Assembly: GCA_000014925.1 (NCBI GenBank)
Contig: CP000474.1
Location: 2,356,001 to 2,420,000 of the forward strand
Origin: Paenarthrobacter aurescens TC1
GTDB lineage: Bacteria > Actinomycetota > Actinomycetes > Actinomycetales > Micrococcaceae
Direction of reading: 5' to 3'
Length of the DNA: 64,000 bases
Both the position numbers and the translations under genes were made by a program. Positions 1 to 7,367 of this stretch are shown piece after piece (position 1 is the first letter of the stretch; each line of letters starts with the position of its first letter). The notes beneath the pieces are model-generated. The model had not been told where the DNA came from, did no database searches, and worked only from the letters and a program-made list of their open reading frames with translations.

Positions 1-1290
1 CGCTCGGCGGTCATCGTGGGCGGCAACCGCATTCCGTTCGCCCGCACTGGCGGGGCATATGTTAAGTCCTCCAACCAGGACATGCTCACCGCTGCACTGG
101 AAGGGCTCATTGCCAGGTTCGGTCTCCAAGATGAACGCATTGGGGAGGTGGCAGCCGGGGCAGTGCTCAAGCACTCAAGGGACTTCAACCTCACCCGGGA
201 AGCCGTCCTCGGCTCTGCCTTGTCACCCGAAACCCCCGCATACGACCTCCAACAAGCCTGTGCAACCGGCCTGGAGACCGTTCTTGGGTTGTCCAACAAG
301 ATCAAGTTAGGGCAGATCGATTCAGGGATTGCCGGTGGGGTGGACTCGGCATCGGATGCCCCGATCGCTGTCAGTGAAGGCCTGCGCGAAATCCTGCTGG
401 ACCTGAACCGGGCCAAGACCCCCATGCAGAAGCTGAAGATCATCGGCCGGATCCGCCCCAAGGACATGGCGCCGGATGCCCCCAACACCGGAGAGCCCCG
501 CACAGGGCTGTCGATGGGCGAACACCAAGCCCTCACTACTGCCCAGTGGAAAATCTCCCGGGAAGCGCAGGATGAATTGGCTTTCAACAGCCATCGCAAC
601 CTCGCTGCCGCCTATGAGCGAGGCTTCTTCGATGACCTCATCACTCCGTACCGCGGCCTTAACCGCGACTCCAACCTGCGCGCAGACACCACACTGGAGA
701 AGCTCTCCACGCTGAAGCCCGTGTTCGGCAAGAACCTGGGTGCCGAGGCGACCATGACCGCGGGAAACTCGACGCCCCTCACCGATGGAGCCTCCGCGGT
801 CCTGTTGGCAACAGAAGAATGGGCCGACTCACACGGCCTGCCCAAGCTCGCAACCGTCCTGGATGGCGAGGCGGCCGCCGTCGACTTCGTTCACGGTAAG
901 GACGGCCTCCTCATGGCGCCTGTTTTCGCAGTCCCGCGCCTGCTGGCCCGCCAAGGATTGACCTTTGAGGACATCGACTTCTTCGAAATCCACGAGGCCT
1001 TCGCGGGGACCGTTCTCAGCACCCTGGCGGCGTGGGAAGACGAGGAGTTCGGCCGGACGCGGCTGGGCCTCGACGGAGCGCTGGGCAAAGTGGACCGTGC
1101 CAAGCTCAACGTCAACGGATCATCGTTGGCTGCCGGCCATCCATTCGCAGCAACAGGTGGGAGGATCGTGGCCTCACTTGCAAAAATGCTCCATGAGAAG
1201 GGTGCCGTCAACGGCCGCCCCGCACGGGGCCTGATTTCCGTGTGCGCCGCAGGTGGTCAGGGTGTTGTTGCCATTCTGGAAGCAGCGTAG
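1..1290 (+). CDS. Thiolase (acetyl-CoA C-acetyltransferase, FadA2/FadI-like), 5' end cut by window
   Basis: Condenses or cleaves 3-ketoacyl-CoA in fatty-acid beta-oxidation. The reading frame is open from base 1 and the first visible residues (RSAVIVGGNRIPFAR) are the usual thiolase N-terminus, so only a short piece is missing and the GTG at 16 is not the true start. The nucleophilic Cys lies in QQACATGLE (codon 259-261), the His in EIHEAFAG, the GHP motif in AAGHPFAATGG and the second Cys in SVCAAGGQG. It leads an operon with a two-domain FabG and a MaoC hydratase; this trio matches the Mycobacterium fadA2-fabG4-htdX neighbourhood. Family is certain; the in vivo chain length is not visible. 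Confidence 0.93.
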   Translation, partial: RSAVIVGGNRIPFARTGGAYVKSSNQDMLTAALEGLIARFGLQDERIGEVAAGAVLKHSRDFNLTREAVLGSALSPETPAYDLQQACATGLETVLGLSNKIKLGQIDSGIAGGVDSASDAPIAVSEGLREILLDLNRAKTPMQKLKIIGRIRPKDMAPDAPNTGEPRTGLSMGEHQALTTAQWKISREAQDELAFNSHRNLAAAYERGFFDDLITPYRGLNRDSNLRADTTLEKLSTLKPVFGKNLGAEATMTAGNSTPLTDGASAVLLATEEWADSHGLPKLATVLDGEAAAVDFVHGKDGLLMAPVFAVPRLLARQGLTFEDIDFFEIHEAFAGTVLSTLAAWEDEEFGRTRLGLDGALGKVDRAKLNVNGSSLAAGHPFAATGGRIVASLAKMLHEKGAVNGRPARGLISVCAAGGQGVVAILEAA

Positions 1291-1300
1291 GGGGAGCGAG

Positions 1301-2641
1301 ATGACAGATAAATACACACAGCTCGTAAGTCAGGGACTGGGGAAGGACGTAGCCAAGAAGCTCGGCCTGCCGCAGCCCGTTGTGCTTCGACGCCACCAAC
1401 CCGGCGATCCGCTCATCACGGGCCCGGTCCTGGTCAGCGGAGACAGCGCAGGGGCCGATGACATCGCCACCTCCCTGCTCGGCTGGGGCTTGGACGTCCG
1501 GCGCAACGCGCTGCCCAAGGAAAAGTTGGGTGCCATCATCCTGGTGCTCGACGCCGTCCAGCATCCCGAAGACCTGGGCAAACCCGTACTTACCGCCGGC
1601 GCCTCCTTGCGGGACCTTTCGCCGAACGCCCGGGTTGTCACCATCTCGAGGACATCGCAGTCGGCCCAGTCGCCGGCATCCGCTGCTGCGCGGCAGGGGG
1701 TTGACGGGCTGCTGCGGTCCTTGGCCAAGGAGCTGCGGTCGGGAGCCACGGCAAACGGCATACTCTTGGATGACCATCTGGCGACCACCAGCCCTTCGGC
1801 CCTGGGGGCGTTGCGGTTCTTCCTTTCGGGCCGCTCCGCATATGTGGATGGGCAGTTCCTGACCATCCGCTCAACGTCGGGCAGCTTGCCAAACGACGCC
1901 GACAAACCCCTCTCCGGCAAGGTGGCAGTGGTCACCGGCGCAGCACGGGGAATCGGAGCCGCCATCGCCCGGACCCTGCACCGCGACGGGGCCAAGATCG
2001 TGGCCGTGGACATCCCCGCGGCTGGAGACCACCTGGCAGCTGTTGCCAACGAGGTCCGCGGGACAGCCCTGCAGCTGGATATCAGTCGGGATGACGCCGG
2101 CCATCGCATCATCGAGCACGCCGTGGAACGCCATGGGCGACTCGATATCGTAGTCCACAACGCCGGAATCACCCGCGACAGGCTCTTGGCCAACATGGAC
2201 GAGGGCCGTTGGCAGTCTGTCATCGCCGTCAACATCGCAGCCCAGCTGAGAATCAACGAGGCCCTTTTGGCGTCGGAGTATTTCAGGGATTCGCCGCGAA
2301 TCGTTTCGGTCGCGTCCACCAGCGGCATCGCCGGCAACAGGGGGCAGACCAACTACGGCGCGTCCAAGGGGGGCGTCATCGGAATGGTCAGGTCCACCGC
2401 CCCGCTGATGGAGTCTTTTGGCGGGACGATCAACGCAGTTGCCCCGGGCTTTATCGAAACCGAAATGACCGCCAAAATGCCCTTCGCCATCCGCGAGGCA
2501 GCACGCAGGCTCAACTCTCTCAAGCAAGGCGGGCAGCCCCAGGACGTGGCGGAAGCCATTGCCTTCCTTTCCAGCGATGCTGCCGGTGGAATTTCCGGAG
2601 AAGTACTTCGCGTCTGTGGACAACAACTGGTGGGAGCATGA
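1301..2641 (+). CDS. fabG: Two-domain 3-oxoacyl-[ACP/CoA] reductase, FabG4 type
   Basis: Short-chain dehydrogenase of 446 residues, nearly twice the usual FabG. The C-terminal domain (about 205-446) is a complete SDR with VTGAARGIGAAIA for NAD(P) binding, NAG at NNAGITRD, a Ser near 337 and the catalytic YxxxK (Tyr352, Lys356). The first 200 residues are a degenerate Rossmann or flavodoxin-like domain with no recognisable cofactor motif, as in mycobacterial high-molecular-weight FabG4. I chose the ATG at 1301 because GGGGAGCGAG precedes it; an upstream in-frame start would run into the thiolase. It starts 10 bases after the thiolase stop and overlaps the MaoC gene by ATGA, so the three are coupled. 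Confidence 0.92.
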   Translation: MTDKYTQLVSQGLGKDVAKKLGLPQPVVLRRHQPGDPLITGPVLVSGDSAGADDIATSLLGWGLDVRRNALPKEKLGAIILVLDAVQHPEDLGKPVLTAGASLRDLSPNARVVTISRTSQSAQSPASAAARQGVDGLLRSLAKELRSGATANGILLDDHLATTSPSALGALRFFLSGRSAYVDGQFLTIRSTSGSLPNDADKPLSGKVAVVTGAARGIGAAIARTLHRDGAKIVAVDIPAAGDHLAAVANEVRGTALQLDISRDDAGHRIIEHAVERHGRLDIVVHNAGITRDRLLANMDEGRWQSVIAVNIAAQLRINEALLASEYFRDSPRIVSVASTSGIAGNRGQTNYGASKGGVIGMVRSTAPLMESFGGTINAVAPGFIETEMTAKMPFAIREAARRLNSLKQGGQPQDVAEAIAFLSSDAAGGISGEVLRVCGQQLVGA

Positions 2642-3564
2642 ACCATCCCCAGCCCGTTATCCTCGGTGAGCTGCCATCGCTGTCCAAGCTGTACGTCAAC
2701 GCGGCCACAACGGCAGCCCGTAGGCGGGTCCTCGGGGCCAGCACAGGAAAGTCGAAGTTGCCGGCTGTCAGTCACGAGGTGAGGGGGGTCCGGGCCGACG
2801 TCGGCAACCTGACCGCGTACCAGCACCTGGTAGGGGAGACGGCAAGCGATATTCTCCCGGCAGGATATGTCCACGCTTTAGCCTTTCCTGTTTCCATGAG
2901 TGTCATGAACCGCGACGACTTCCCGTTGCCGCTCCTGGGCATGATCCACCTAAGGAACCACGTAGAGCAGCGGATGCCGATCCACTTCTCCGACTCTTTG
3001 GATATCCGGTCCTGGGCGGAGAACCTCTCCGCCCACAGGGCGGGAACAATGCTGGACCTGGTGGCGGAGGTCCACGCCGGCTCCAGCGGAGACCTGCTGT
3101 GGCGAGGCGTCTCCACCTACCTTGCCAAGGGCGTCTTCCTGCCGGGCATCGACAAGCCGGGCAGCGTCAACGGAGCATCGGGAGCCTCGGACTTCTCACC
3201 CCCGGACCCCACTGCCCTGTGGCAGCTTGGCCTGGACATCGGGCGCAGCTACGCCACCGTTTCGGGTGACTTCAATCCGATCCACTTAAGTGTCCTATCG
3301 GCCAAAGCACTGGGGCTGCGAGGATCCATTGCGCACGGCATGTACTTGGCCTCGCGTGCGCTGGCTGACGTTGGTGCCGTCAAGGCGGATTCCTTCATCT
3401 GGGACGTGGCCTTTGAGGCTCCAGTGTTCCTGCCAACGCGGGTTGCCTTGGACATCACCACGGTCCAGTCGGCTTCTGGACGCTGGGAACGATCGGACTA
3501 CGTTGCGTGGAATCCCCGCAGCGGCAGGCGGCACTTCATTGGCAGCGTTTCGGCCTTGCTCTGA
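2638..3564 (+). CDS. MaoC-family (R)-specific enoyl-CoA hydratase
   Basis: 308 residues, double-hot-dog MaoC type. The C-terminal half holds the hydratase-2 motif: Asp211 and His216 in SGDFNPIHL, followed by AHGMYLASRAL. The N-terminal half is a degenerate repeat, as in HtdX/HtdY-like proteins. The start is the ATG at 2638, which overlaps the fabG stop by ATGA; the frame stays open far upstream inside fabG but that is antiregister. It should hydrate trans-2-enoyl-CoA to (R)-3-hydroxyacyl-CoA, the substrate of the upstream FabG, so the operon forms a thiolase-reductase-dehydratase set. Followed by a strong terminator hairpin. Confidence 0.9.
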   Translation: MNHPQPVILGELPSLSKLYVNAATTAARRRVLGASTGKSKLPAVSHEVRGVRADVGNLTAYQHLVGETASDILPAGYVHALAFPVSMSVMNRDDFPLPLLGMIHLRNHVEQRMPIHFSDSLDIRSWAENLSAHRAGTMLDLVAEVHAGSSGDLLWRGVSTYLAKGVFLPGIDKPGSVNGASGASDFSPPDPTALWQLGLDIGRSYATVSGDFNPIHLSVLSAKALGLRGSIAHGMYLASRALADVGAVKADSFIWDVAFEAPVFLPTRVALDITTVQSASGRWERSDYVAWNPRSGRRHFIGSVSALL

Positions 3565-3578
3565 AGTCCGGGAAATGG

Positions 3579-3615
3579 GACGGCGGCGGTCACTCACAAG
3601 GTGACTGCCGCCGTC
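3579..3615 (+). terminator. Terminator hairpin after the thiolase-fabG-maoC operon
   Basis: A 15-bp stem (3579-3593 with 3601-3615, one G-U pair) closes a 7-nt loop 14 bases after the MaoC stop. The tail (GTCATTAATTCC) is only weakly U-rich. Confidence 0.7.
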
Positions 3616-3670
3616 GTCATTAATTCCATAGTGATCAAGGTCGCATCGCAACTTGCCCGGGAAAAGCCGG

Positions 3671-3710
3671 GAAAACAAACAAGGCCCGAAATCCGTAGAT
3701 TTCAGGCCTT
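3671..3710 (-). terminator. Rho-independent terminator of tRNA-Leu
   Basis: Stem AAGGCC-GAAATC (3681-3693) pairs with GATTTC-GGCCTT (3698-3710) across a CGTA loop with one mismatch. On the minus strand it begins 7 bases past the tRNA 3' end and is followed by GTTTGTTTTC, a good U-rich tail. Confidence 0.8.
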
Positions 3711-3717
3711 GTGATTG

Positions 3718-3800
3718 TGCGCGGAGGGGGACTTGAACCCCCACCCCCTTTCGAGGACTAGCACCTCAAGCTAGCGCGTCTGCCATTCCGCCACCCGCGC
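3718..3800 (-). tRNA. tRNA-Leu (anticodon GAG)
   Basis: 83-nt class II tRNA. Read on the minus strand, the acceptor GCGCGGG (from 3800) pairs with TCCGCGC next to discriminator A at 3718. The D arm is GCGGAATGGCAGACGCG; the anticodon loop CTTGAGG (GAG at 3767-3765) sits on a CTAGC/GCTAG stem. A long variable arm and the T arm GGGGGTTCAAGTCCCCC follow. CCA is not encoded. Confidence 0.96.
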
Positions 3801-3955
3801 AGGTGGTGTTCAGAAGTTCATTTTGCACCTTGCGGCGCTTCACTTTCCTCCGAAGCAGCGAGAAAAACTCTAACACGGTTTCAGGGCGCTGAAAAATCGG
3901 CGCGGATCAGGGCTCCTCTGCAGGCGCGTCCCAAGACCCACGGCGAAACGAATAC

Positions 3956-3985
3956 CTGACTGAGCCCGCTGCTGGTGAGTAGGCT
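3956..3985 (+). promoter_or_regulatory. Possible promoter of the M20 peptidase gene
   Basis: CTGACT (3956-3961) and TAGGCT (3980-3985) are 18 bases apart. A start near 3992 would give a leader of about 77 bases before the AAGGAGAG ribosome site of the peptidase gene. No other signal is seen in 3801-4068. Confidence 0.35.
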
Positions 3986-4068
3986 GAGGGAACACGGGAC
4001 GGAAACGCTGGGAAAACCACAGCGTGCGTCACCGGAACCTGCAGCCCAGCAACGCAAGGAGAGTTTCC

Positions 4069-5373
4069 ATGTCTGTCATCCGCCCCGAAGACGAAGTCGT
4101 CCGGATCTGCCAGGAGCTCATCCGCATCGACTCCTCCAACTTCGGAGACGACTCGGGGCCGGGGGAGCGTGCGGCAGCTGAGTACACAGCCGGGCTGATC
4201 ACCGAGGTTGGACTTGAAGCTGAGATCTTCGAGTCAGCCCCGGGCCGCGCCAACGTGGTAACCCGCATGGCAGGAGAAGACCCGTCGGCGGACGCCCTGG
4301 TAGTGCACGGGCACCTTGATGTTGTCCCGGCCCTCAAAGACCAATGGAGCGTGGACCCGTTCAGCGGCGAGTTGAAGGACGGCCTGGTCTGGGGTCGCGG
4401 CGCCGTGGACATGAAAGACATGGACGCCATGATCCTTTCAGTCATGCGGAACTTTGCCAGGACAGGACGCAAGCCCAAGCGCGACATCATTTTCGCTTTC
4501 TTCGCAGATGAAGAGGCCGGTGGCACCTACGGCGCCAGGTACGCGGTAGAGCACCGACGCGAACTTTTTGATGGCGCCACAGAGGCCATTTCCGAGGTAG
4601 GTGGGTTCTCTGCCACGATCGGCGGACAGCGGACCTACCTGCTGCAAACTGCGGAAAAGGGCCTCTCGTGGCTGCGCCTCGTAGCCCATGGCCGGGCAGG
4701 ACACGGCTCCCAGATCAACACCGACAACGCTGTTACCCGGCTTGCCCGTGCTGTGACCCGCATCGGCGAACACAAGTGGCCTGTGGAGCTGACGCCCACC
4801 ACCCGACAGTTCCTGGACGGCGTCACCGAACTCACCGGCGTCGAGTTCGACGCCGACAACCCGGACATCCTGCTGAAGGAACTTGGTACCGTGGCCCGGT
4901 TCGTCGGTGCCACCCTTCAGAACACTTCCAATCCCACGTTCCTGCGTTCCGGATACAAGCACAACGTCATCCCTGAGTCTGCCGAGGCGTTCGTGGATTG
5001 CCGCACACTGCCCGGACAGCAGGAGCTGGTGTTCGAGACCATCAAGGAACTCGCCGGGGACGGCATCGAGATCAGCTACGTCAACAAGGATGTTTCCTTG
5101 GAGGTGCCGTTTGCAGGGAACCTGGTGGACTCCATGATTGATGCGCTGCACTCCGAAGACCCGGGCGCCAAGGTCCTTCCCTACACGCTCTCCGGTGGCA
5201 CAGACAACAAATCACTGAGCAAGATCGGCATCACCGGCTACGGGTTCGCTCCTCTGATGCTGCCCGACGAACTCGACTTCACCGGGATGTTCCACGGTGT
5301 TGATGAGCGCGTGCCGGCCGAATCCCTCCAGTTCGGTGCCCGCGTCCTGAACACGCTGCTGACTAACTACTAA
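4069..5373 (+). CDS. M20 family metallopeptidase (dipeptidase/ArgE-type)
   Basis: 434-residue zinc amidohydrolase or peptidase, probably cytoplasmic. Ligands visible: His80 and His82 in VHGHLDVVP, the bridging Asp114 in GRGAVDMKD, and Glu148/Glu149 in ADEEAGGTYG; the C-terminal GGTDNKSL loop is also typical. The dimerisation lid lies around residues 200-310. The ATG at 4069 follows AAGGAGAG by 5 bases; the frame is open further upstream without a better site. The next gene starts 28 bases downstream, so they may be co-transcribed. Substrate cannot be told from sequence. Confidence 0.9.
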   Translation: MSVIRPEDEVVRICQELIRIDSSNFGDDSGPGERAAAEYTAGLITEVGLEAEIFESAPGRANVVTRMAGEDPSADALVVHGHLDVVPALKDQWSVDPFSGELKDGLVWGRGAVDMKDMDAMILSVMRNFARTGRKPKRDIIFAFFADEEAGGTYGARYAVEHRRELFDGATEAISEVGGFSATIGGQRTYLLQTAEKGLSWLRLVAHGRAGHGSQINTDNAVTRLARAVTRIGEHKWPVELTPTTRQFLDGVTELTGVEFDADNPDILLKELGTVARFVGATLQNTSNPTFLRSGYKHNVIPESAEAFVDCRTLPGQQELVFETIKELAGDGIEISYVNKDVSLEVPFAGNLVDSMIDALHSEDPGAKVLPYTLSGGTDNKSLSKIGITGYGFAPLMLPDELDFTGMFHGVDERVPAESLQFGARVLNTLLTNY

Positions 5374-5401
5374 CGGCAATCACCGGAAGAAGCTCCACGC
5401 C

Positions 5402-6559
5402 ATGACTCCCGAAGAAATCCTGCCCGACGAACTGCTCGAACGGCTCCGTGGCCGCGCAGCAGGATACGACCAGAACAACCAGTTCTTCCACGAAGACCTG
5501 GAAGACCTGGCGGCCGCCGGTTACCTGAAGCTGTTCGTACCGGAGGCCGACGGCGGCGCCGGACTCGGTCTCGAAGCAGTAGCCGCGCTGCAGCAGCGTC
5601 TCGCCACGGCTGCACCGGCCACAGCGCTGGCCGTGAACATGCACCTGGTGTGGACCGGCGTCGCGCAGGTCATGGCGGCCAGGGGAGACGACTCGCTGGA
5701 CTTCGTACTCAAGGAAGCCGGACAGGGTGAGGTCTTTGCTTTCGGCATCTCCGAGGCCGGCAACGATTCCATGCTGTTCGATTCCGGCACGGTTGCAGAG
5801 CTGCTGCCCGATGGAGGCTACCGGTTCACCGGCCGGAAGATCTTCACCAGCCTCTCGCGCGGCTGGACCCGGCTGGGCACGTTTGGCAAGGATATCGATG
5901 CCAGGGACGGTGAGGGTGAGCTCGTCTTTGGATTCCTCCGCCGCGATGAGCCGGGCCACGAAACACTGAGCGACTGGGACACCTTGGGTATGCGTGCCAG
6001 TGCATCCAACACCACCCTCTTGCACGGGGCAGTGATTCCCCCGGACCGCATCTTCCGCAAACTGCCCGTGGGACCCAACAAGGACCTGCTGATCTTCGCG
6101 ATCTTCGCCTGTTTCGAAACGTTGCTCGCCGCTGTGTACACCGGCGTAGCCGAGCGAGCGTTCACTCTGGGCGTGGAAAATGTGAAGCGTCGTGTGTCAG
6201 CCAAGTACGGTGGCCGCAGCTATGCGCAGGATCCGGATATCCGCTGGAAAGTGGCAGACGCCGCGTTGGCGATGGATGGGATCTATCCGCAGATATCCGC
6301 CGTTGCGCGAGACGTCGACAACCTGGTGGATCACGGGGCGCTTTGGTTTCCAAAGCTTGTGGGGATCAAGTCCCGCGCCACAGAAAATGCACGCCACGTA
6401 GTGGATCTGGCCATCCGGGTTACTGGTGGATCCAGTTACTTCCGCGGCTCCGAAATGGAGCGCCTGTACCGGGATGTGCTTGCCGGTATCTTCCATCCGT
6501 CAAATGATGAATCCGCGCATAACACCGTGGCCAACGCGTGGTTGGGGCCCTTGGAGTAG
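5402..6559 (+). CDS. Acyl-CoA dehydrogenase family protein
   Basis: 385 residues. It has an N-terminal helical domain, the central FAD/substrate segment GISEAGNDSM and GRKIFTSLSRG, and a C-terminal four-helix domain (about 225-385). The usual catalytic Glu near 370-380 is not in a context I recognise; the end reads GSEMERLYRDVLAGIFHPSNDE, which resembles the hydroxylase or desulfurisation branch (DszC/HpaH-like fold) as much as a true beta-oxidation dehydrogenase. Flavin use is likely, the reaction uncertain. Preceded by CCGGAAGAAG. Confidence 0.82.
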   Translation: MTPEEILPDELLERLRGRAAGYDQNNQFFHEDLEDLAAAGYLKLFVPEADGGAGLGLEAVAALQQRLATAAPATALAVNMHLVWTGVAQVMAARGDDSLDFVLKEAGQGEVFAFGISEAGNDSMLFDSGTVAELLPDGGYRFTGRKIFTSLSRGWTRLGTFGKDIDARDGEGELVFGFLRRDEPGHETLSDWDTLGMRASASNTTLLHGAVIPPDRIFRKLPVGPNKDLLIFAIFACFETLLAAVYTGVAERAFTLGVENVKRRVSAKYGGRSYAQDPDIRWKVADAALAMDGIYPQISAVARDVDNLVDHGALWFPKLVGIKSRATENARHVVDLAIRVTGGSSYFRGSEMERLYRDVLAGIFHPSNDESAHNTVANAWLGPLE

Positions 6560-6569
6560 CGGCGGACGC

Positions 6570-6803
6570 TTAGACGGTTCGCTGCACGGAATAGACTTTA
6601 CGGCGCAGCCAAAAGCGCCGGCCGCCTCCGAGATAGAGCACGCTGCGCTCGAGTTCCCACTTGCCGTATTCGGAATGCTCGGCAAGCCGGCGCCGGGCGT
6701 CCGGCAGCGAATCGTCAGGTCCCACCGTCAGAACGAGGTATTCGTACTGACGTGCGTAGTCTCGTTGGCGCTCAACGGAGCTGCCCGGAAATTGTTCTCT
6801 CAT
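6570..6803 (-). CDS. DUF5703 family protein
   Basis: 77-residue basic protein whose core (YEYLVLTVGPDDSLPDARRR, then EHSEYGKWELERS) I recognise as an actinobacterial family of unknown function. I start it at the ATG at 6803, preceded by GGAGAGGG; the longer frame starting at 6872 would run over the divergent small gene. Convergent with the acyl-CoA dehydrogenase and only 10 bases from its stop. Function unknown. Confidence 0.75.
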   Translation of the reverse strand: MREQFPGSSVERQRDYARQYEYLVLTVGPDDSLPDARRRLAEHSEYGKWELERSVLYLGGGRRFWLRRKVYSVQRTV

Positions 6804-6830
6804 CCCTCTCCATTTTCGTCCTTTTCCAGC

Positions 6831-6836
6831 TAACGT
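6831..6836 (+). promoter_or_regulatory. -10 box, predicted leaderless start
   Basis: TAACGT lies exactly 6 bases before the ATG at 6843, the spacing for a transcript that starts at the start codon. No Shine-Dalgarno sequence is present there. Confidence 0.45.
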
Positions 6837-6842
6837 GAAGTC

Positions 6843-7100
6843 ATGAGCATCGATCCGCGTGTCGCGCTTCAATCACTGACCGCCGCCCTGGAAGAACATC
6901 TCGCTGCCGCATCCGCGCGCAGGGGCGAAGGTGACCCCAACGTCGAAGCGTCATTTTTCGCCGTCGCTGACGCCTTCGAGGTTTATGAAGACGCACTCTA
7001 CGAGGCCTATTCCGAAGTTACTCCGCTTCAAGTTTTTGACGACGAAGATGAGGAAGACGACGAAGTTCTGGACGAAGACCTGGAAATCGTAGAGGACTAA
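6843..7100 (+). CDS. Small acidic protein of unknown function
   Basis: 85 residues. The first 60 are helical (ALQSLTAALEEHLAAAS, then DAFEVYEDALYEAYSEV). The last 22 are almost all Asp and Glu (FDDEDEEDDEVLDEDL), giving a very low pI. I recall similar short proteins across Arthrobacter, sometimes labelled primosomal without evidence. It is followed after 10 bases by a strong terminator, so it is a single-gene unit. The acidic tail could mimic nucleic acid or bind a basic partner; that is only inference. Confidence 0.78.
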   Translation: MSIDPRVALQSLTAALEEHLAAASARRGEGDPNVEASFFAVADAFEVYEDALYEAYSEVTPLQVFDDEDEEDDEVLDEDLEIVED

Positions 7101-7110
7101 ATACCCTGAT

Positions 7111-7143
7111 GACCGGCCACCCACTGGGTGGCCGGTTTTTTGT
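7111..7143 (+). terminator. Rho-independent terminator
   Basis: GACCGGCCACCC / GGGTGGCCGGTT stem with a short ACT loop followed by TTTTTTG, directly after the acidic small gene. Confidence 0.9.
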
Positions 7144-7367
7144 GGCTTCCTGGCGCGTTCTTGTGCCGTTTCCAGCCCGGATTTCAGGCCTTTTCCACCT
7201 CGTCGCCGAGCCCGAAAACACGTAGTGTGGTCGCCGCCGGCTAGGTACTCGCACGTAGATGCAATGGGTAATCCTGCGCAAACTTGAGTACAGACTACTG
7301 GTGCGCCTCCTGACCGCCGCCGCTTCACTGATAAGTAGGCAATGGCAGGTCTGCAAAGAAGGCTGAC
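7144..7367 (+). promoter_or_regulatory. Upstream region of the polysaccharide operon
   Basis: 224 bases without a gene before the first polysaccharide gene. An inverted pair GTACTC (7245-7250) and GAGTAC (7286-7291) is separated by 35 bases and could be regulator half-sites. The ribosome site is AAAGAAGG before the ATG at 7368. No convincing -35/-10 pair is visible. Confidence 0.35.

Noticed and set aside
1330..2352. A 340-codon open frame on the minus strand inside fabG
   Set aside because: Codon composition fits an antisense shadow of a high-GC gene; it has no ribosome site and the plus-strand SDR motifs are unmistakable.
3718..3800. tRNA-Leu as an integration site for an island
   Set aside because: No integrase, no direct repeat of the tRNA 3' end and no foreign genes next to it.
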